NCBI GenBank assembly: GCA_945860415.1
Contig: CAMAQA010000004.1
Location: 1 to 64,000, forward strand
Direction: 5' to 3'
Origin: Bacteriovorax stolpii
Lineage (GTDB): Bacteria; Bdellovibrionota; UBA1018
DNA: 64,000 bases
A program made the translations under genes and the position numbers. The notes beneath the pieces are model-generated. The model made no database searches and was not told where the DNA came from. It saw nothing but the letters and a program-made list of their open reading frames with translations. Positions 60,844 to 64,000 of this stretch are shown one piece after another (the first letter of the stretch is position 1; each line of letters starts with the position of its first letter).

Positions 60844-61524
60844 TTGAAAGATCCAAAATCAACTCTTCGTTCCAGCGAAAGCACGATCCAGGAGGGCGGC
60901 CTCGACATTGACGTTCCCCGGCTCGAAGTGCCGCCGGAGACCGACAGCTCTCCGGAGGCGCAGGCCAGCCTCCTGCTCGAGGCGGATTCACTGGCGACGC
61001 TTTCCACTCGGCTGACCACGGCCGAAATGTTCATTGGACTGCTCACGAAGAACCTGAGCTTCCAGGACTTCATGCGTGAGGTGCTTCTCGTGCATCTGAA
61101 GACCGTGAAGTGCGAAGCTGGATCGATCCTCGAGGCGGATCATGAGCGCAGGGCGCTCTTCTTCCGCGCCACCTCCGGCCAAAGCTCCGATCGTCTTTCA
61201 AATATCCTGATTCCCTGGGGTGCGGGAATCGTCGGACATGTCGCCGAGTCTCGCCGCCCCATCCTGGTCCAGGACACCATGAGCGATTCCAGATACCTGA
61301 GATCCGTGAGCTCAGCCGTGGGATTTGAGAGCCGAAACCTGATTGCGGCGCCCATCGTCATTCGAGACCGAGTGTTCTGCGTGGTCGAACTCTTCAACCG
61401 CATCGGCAAGCCGTGCTTTGATGAGCAGGATCAGGACCTGCTGCAGCACATGACCGAGCTTGCGGCAAAGATCATTGAGGTCCGGTTGATGCTGAACGGA
61501 ACGAGGAAGGCCGAGGCGGCATGA
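60844..61524 (+). CDS. GAF-domain protein coupled to pilT
   Basis: A 226-residue cytoplasmic protein. The N-terminal 60 residues are acidic and low complexity. Residues 70-215 are a GAF sensory domain: FQDFMREVLLVHLKTVKCEAGSILEAD, GAGIVGHVAESRRPILVQDTMSD, LIAAPIVIRDRVFCVVELFNRIG. No output domain, so it probably senses a small molecule and acts on a partner. TTG start with GGGGAG 7 bases upstream, inside a hairpin. Overlaps pilT by ATGA, so the partner may be the PilT ATPase. Confidence 0.8.
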   Translation: MKDPKSTLRSSESTIQEGGLDIDVPRLEVPPETDSSPEAQASLLLEADSLATLSTRLTTAEMFIGLLTKNLSFQDFMREVLLVHLKTVKCEAGSILEADHERRALFFRATSGQSSDRLSNILIPWGAGIVGHVAESRRPILVQDTMSDSRYLRSVSSAVGFESRNLIAAPIVIRDRVFCVVELFNRIGKPCFDEQDQDLLQHMTELAAKIIEVRLMLNGTRKAEAA

Positions 61525-62630
61525 GCCACGTTGCCAGGAAGGTGTCCTCGCCCCCGGGGCTCACGATCGAGTACCTCGTGAACGCACTGCTGAAGTTTGG
61601 TGCATCTGACCTGCACATCAAGGTGGGCAGGCCCCCGTGCTTTCGAATCGATGGCAAGCTGGTGCCCGCGAAGATTCCTCCCCTGAGCAAGGAGACCGTC
61701 GAGCAGCTGCTCTACTCCATCCTCACGGAACGGCACATCGAGGAGCTCGAGCAGAGGTGGCAGGTGGATGCGTCGTTTCGGCTGACGGATATCGGGCGCT
61801 TTCGATGCAACGTCTACCGCCAGAGAAATACCCTTTCCGCCGCGATCCGGATGATTCCGTTCCAGATTCCCCGGTTCGAAGATCTCGGAGTGCCGGTTGC
61901 CCTCAAGCAGCTTGCTCTCCGCGACAACGGCCTCCTGCTCGTGACCGGACCGACGGGCTCCGGCAAGTCCACGACTCTTGCCGCGATCGTGCAGTACCTG
62001 AACGAAACCCAGCCCATTCACATCCTGTCGATCGAGGATCCGATCGAATATGTGTTTCGAGACCTGAAGGCTTCGGTCACCCAGAGAGAAGTCGGATCCG
62101 ATACTCGCAGCATCGAAGAGGCCCTTCATGCAGGCCTCCGTCAGGATCCCGATGTAATCGTCGTCGGAGAAATGCGGGATTATGAAACGATCCGGGTCGC
62201 GCTGACTGCTGCCGAGACCGGCCATCTCGTCCTCTCGACTCTCCATACGCCCGACGCCCGCGGGGCCATCGAAAGAATTCTCGATGTGGTTCCTGCGCAG
62301 ATCCAGAACCAGGTGAGGATCCAGCTTTCGACCTGCCTCGTCGGAGTTTTGGCCCAACAGCTTCTCGTCCGCTCCGGCACGGAGGGGCGAGTCCTTGCGA
62401 CAGAGGTGATGGTGAACTCTCCTGCGATTGCGAGTGCGATCGCCGAAAATGAGCTTGATCGCATTGCTGCCCTGATGGAGTCCTCCAATGACTACTACCA
62501 GATGCAGACCCTCAACCAGTCGCTGCGCCAGCTCGTGGAGAGTGGAAGCATCACCCTGAAAGAGGCACTTCGGGTTTCTCCTCGACCCGAAGAGCTCGAG
62601 CAGCTTCTTTCGGGGATTGTGCGAGACTGA
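61521..62630 (+). CDS. pilT: PilT-family type IV pilus retraction ATPase
   Basis: A 369-residue PilT/PilU-type secretion ATPase: KFGASDLHIKVGRPPCFRIDG, Walker A VTGPTGSGKSTTL, Asp box HILSIEDPIEYVF, Walker B GLRQDPDVIVVGEMRDYETI and His box GHLVLSTLHTPDARGAIERI. It depolymerises type IV pili for twitching. Length is between PilT (344) and PilU (382); paralogues are common. Coupled to the GAF protein, with a PilZ protein nearby. Confidence 0.92.
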   Translation: MSHVARKVSSPPGLTIEYLVNALLKFGASDLHIKVGRPPCFRIDGKLVPAKIPPLSKETVEQLLYSILTERHIEELEQRWQVDASFRLTDIGRFRCNVYRQRNTLSAAIRMIPFQIPRFEDLGVPVALKQLALRDNGLLLVTGPTGSGKSTTLAAIVQYLNETQPIHILSIEDPIEYVFRDLKASVTQREVGSDTRSIEEALHAGLRQDPDVIVVGEMRDYETIRVALTAAETGHLVLSTLHTPDARGAIERILDVVPAQIQNQVRIQLSTCLVGVLAQQLLVRSGTEGRVLATEVMVNSPAIASAIAENELDRIAALMESSNDYYQMQTLNQSLRQLVESGSITLKEALRVSPRPEELEQLLSGIVRD

Positions 62631-62653
62631 CCCGGTCGGATAGACTCAGATCC

Positions 62654-63409
62654 ATGTGGTACTTACGCTGGCTTGCCGCATCATTGCCTGCAGCCGCCGC
62701 TGCTCTCGTGATCGGAGCGGCTCCGGCCCTGGCCTTCGGCGACGGGCGGACTGCCCTGGTCTGCGGTTCGGCGACGCTCGCGCTTTTCTGGGCCGCCTGG
62801 TTTTCGTTGGTTTTCCTGCCCGGAAGGCTCACGAGACGGTTCTGGGCGGCGACGGCCGAGCCCCTGCTGGAGCGCACCTGGGTCCGTGCATTTGACGAGG
62901 TGGGCGCCGAACCTCCTCCTGCTCCGGTGTTCCTGGTGTCTTCAGAGCCGGTACCGATTTTCCTGGTGTGCTGCTCTGGCTTTGGAACAGTGATTTTTCT
63001 GGTCAGCCGGGCATGGCTTCAGTCGACGAGCGAGTCCGAGCAGCGGCGAGCTTTCCGCGAAGCGGCCGAAAGCCTGAACCTATCAGGAGCGCGCCTGCGC
63101 ACCGCGCATGCCTGGTTCACCTCTCTGGTGCTGCGGTACCTTCCGCAGGGGGTGCGTCAAGCGCTCTGGATCAGCCCTGGTGCCGCTCCGTCGACCGTCA
63201 TCCAGTGGATGGTCGCACTTCCCTGGATTTCCTGGATGTTGTGGACTCGCGAGGCGCTGAAGGCCTTGCCGTGCGCCCGTGTCCGCGCCGGGGAGCGCGG
63301 CGTCAGCCTTCTTCCTGTCGATCCTGCCCGAAGAGCAATGACCACCCTCCTTTCGGTCGAGCCGGCACTCCGGATAAAAAGCATCTTGTCCTTCGATCTT
63401 CCGAGTTGA
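62654..63409 (+). CDS. membrane protein, possibly a degenerate M48-type protease
   Basis: A 251-residue protein with two N-terminal membrane segments (LAASLPAAAAALVIGAAPALAF; ATLALFWAAWFSLVFLPG). Residues about 90-140 (PPAPVFLVSSEPVPIFLVCCSGFGTVIFLVSRAWL, then SEQRRAFREAAESL) have the order of an HtpX/M48 domain, with REAAE where HExxH should be. The similarity is weak and I hold it loosely. Another hydrophobic stretch lies near 185-200 (VIQWMVALPWISWMLW). Function unknown; in line with pilT and degP on the same strand. Confidence 0.55.
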   Translation: MWYLRWLAASLPAAAAALVIGAAPALAFGDGRTALVCGSATLALFWAAWFSLVFLPGRLTRRFWAATAEPLLERTWVRAFDEVGAEPPPAPVFLVSSEPVPIFLVCCSGFGTVIFLVSRAWLQSTSESEQRRAFREAAESLNLSGARLRTAHAWFTSLVLRYLPQGVRQALWISPGAAPSTVIQWMVALPWISWMLWTREALKALPCARVRAGERGVSLLPVDPARRAMTTLLSVEPALRIKSILSFDLPS

Positions 63410-63421
63410 TATTTCAGTCTC

Positions 63422-63682
63422 GTGGACACCACATCGCAACAGTCTTTTCCCAAGCTGGATTTCACGACCTTCATTCTCTCGGTCTCATCCGCCTCATTCA
63501 TGGCTCTGCAGGGCGAGGGTACCGGAAAGCCGGATCTCCTTCTCGCGCGGCAGAACATCGATCTGCTCGAGCTGATGCATGAGAAAACGCGCGGTAATCT
63601 CAACCCTGAGGAATCCAAGCTGCTCGAGCAGCTGCTGTTTGAGGTTCGAATCAAATTTGTCGAGGCCCAGGGCCGAACCTGA
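63422..63682 (+). CDS. DUF1844 family small protein
   Basis: An 86-residue protein: LDFTTFILSVSSASFMALQGE, LARQNIDLLELMHEKTRGNLNPEESKLLEQLLFEVRIKFVE matches the DUF1844 family, small cytoplasmic helical proteins of unknown function common in deltaproteobacteria and acidobacteria. Start GTG 63422. It sits 31 bases before the degP start. Confidence 0.82.
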   Translation: MDTTSQQSFPKLDFTTFILSVSSASFMALQGEGTGKPDLLLARQNIDLLELMHEKTRGNLNPEESKLLEQLLFEVRIKFVEAQGRT

Positions 63683-63713
63683 TCCCGGACGCCGTCTCGA
63701 AGGAGGATTTCAG

Positions 63714-64000
63714 ATGAATCACATGGCGAAGAACGTACAGTCTCCAAGTTTCATCATTCCGATGATTTTTTCAGTCCTGCTTTCCAGCTGCAGCGGCGGC
63801 GGTCGGACTGAGGCCGTTTCGGCGGCTCACGCCCAAGAGACGGCCGTGTCGGTCGCAGCAGGACAAAACGTTTATGTCGAGCTTGCGCGAAAAGTCGTTC
63901 CCTCGGTGGTCAACATCTCCACGCTCACGGCAATCAAGCATTCGCCGTTCGGTGGCGGCGGTGCAGCCCCGGAGGATCCGTTCCGGCGATTTTTTGAAGA
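63714..64000 (+). CDS. DegP/HtrA-type periplasmic serine protease, N-terminal part
   Basis: The first 95 residues only; the gene runs off the window. AAGGAGG lies 7 bases before ATG 63714. A lipobox-like VLLSSC (Cys about 25) suggests a lipoprotein form. QNVYVELARKVVPSVVNISTLTAIK then EDPFRRFFE is the usual start of Do-family trypsin-like proteases. The catalytic triad and PDZ domains lie beyond the end. It would degrade or refold damaged periplasmic proteins. Confidence 0.88.
   Translation, partial: MNHMAKNVQSPSFIIPMIFSVLLSSCSGGGRTEAVSAAHAQETAVSVAAGQNVYVELARKVVPSVVNISTLTAIKHSPFGGGGAAPEDPFRRFFE

Overview
The window is chromosomal DNA of a motile, diderm (Gram-negative) bacterium. It carries BamD, a TonB-like protein, many lipoproteins, outer-ring flagellar genes, PBP1A, an LptM-type lipoprotein and a DegP-type protease. 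Gene style (sigma-54-type flagellar promoter, flgFGAHIJ-flgM-flgN-flgKL-csrA-fliW order, DapL-type lysine synthesis, degenerate enzyme-like lipoproteins) suggests a Bdellovibrionota-like or former-deltaproteobacterial lineage. That placement is inference; there is no rRNA or tRNA gene in the window. Genes are tightly packed, with many 4-bp ATGA/GTGA overlaps, and no gene-free stretch exceeds about 230 bases. I saw no insertion sequence, prophage or CRISPR array.

Layout. 1-3.3 kb: end of the ATP synthase operon (atpA', atpG, atpD, atpC). 3.4-12.6 kb: an unknown membrane-anchored protein, an MltD-like lytic transglycosylase, xseB, a TlyA-type rRNA methyltransferase, a patatin-like lipoprotein lacking its catalytic serine, PBP1A, and a TonB-like protein. 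12.7-18 kb: glycine cleavage (gcvP on +, then folD-gcvT-gcvH on -). 18.2-27.5 kb: a flagellar rod/ring/hook-junction operon behind a sigma-54 promoter, ending in csrA-fliW. 27.5-29.6 kb: an envelope operon with bamD. 29.7-35.2 kb: an arginine/ornithine succinyltransferase-type catabolic operon (class III aminotransferase, M20 deacylase, astA, astD). 35.2-37.0 kb: cold-shock protein and an unknown exported protein. 37.3-42.8 kb: lysine degradation (kdd, kamD, kamE) translationally coupled to a MoxR-type AAA+ ATPase and a VWA protein. 42.8-47.5 kb: RHH protein, lipoprotein, ETF electron-transfer module. 47.6-51.8 kb: lysine biosynthesis (lptM-lysA-dapA-dapB-dapL). 51.8-59.5 kb: envelope proteins, deoxynucleoside kinase, and peptidoglycan recycling (amgK, murU, anmK) with a small ferredoxin. 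59.6-64 kb: PilZ protein, GAF protein, PilT ATPase, DUF1844 protein, and the start of degP.

The most interesting part is 37.2-42.8 kb. A B12/PLP-dependent lysine 5,6-aminomutase is coupled by an ATGA overlap to an AAA+ ATPase whose last codons form a dnaX-type slippery site (A AAA AAG in phase, with an upstream Shine-Dalgarno-like AGGAG). A -1 shift would fuse the ATPase to the VWA domain encoded next, giving a ChlD-like AAA+-VWA protein alongside the short ATPase. I propose this is a dedicated activase/maturase for the aminomutase, analogous to CbbQ/CbbO and NorQ/NorD. Other notable signals are three copies of an intergenic palindrome CTGTCCA-N4-TTSGACAG (one before kdd), a structured csrA leader with a CsrA-type hairpin, a variant succinyl pathway without AstB/AstE in the cluster, three pseudo-enzyme-like envelope proteins, and a ferredoxin with Cys-to-His substitution in one cluster motif.
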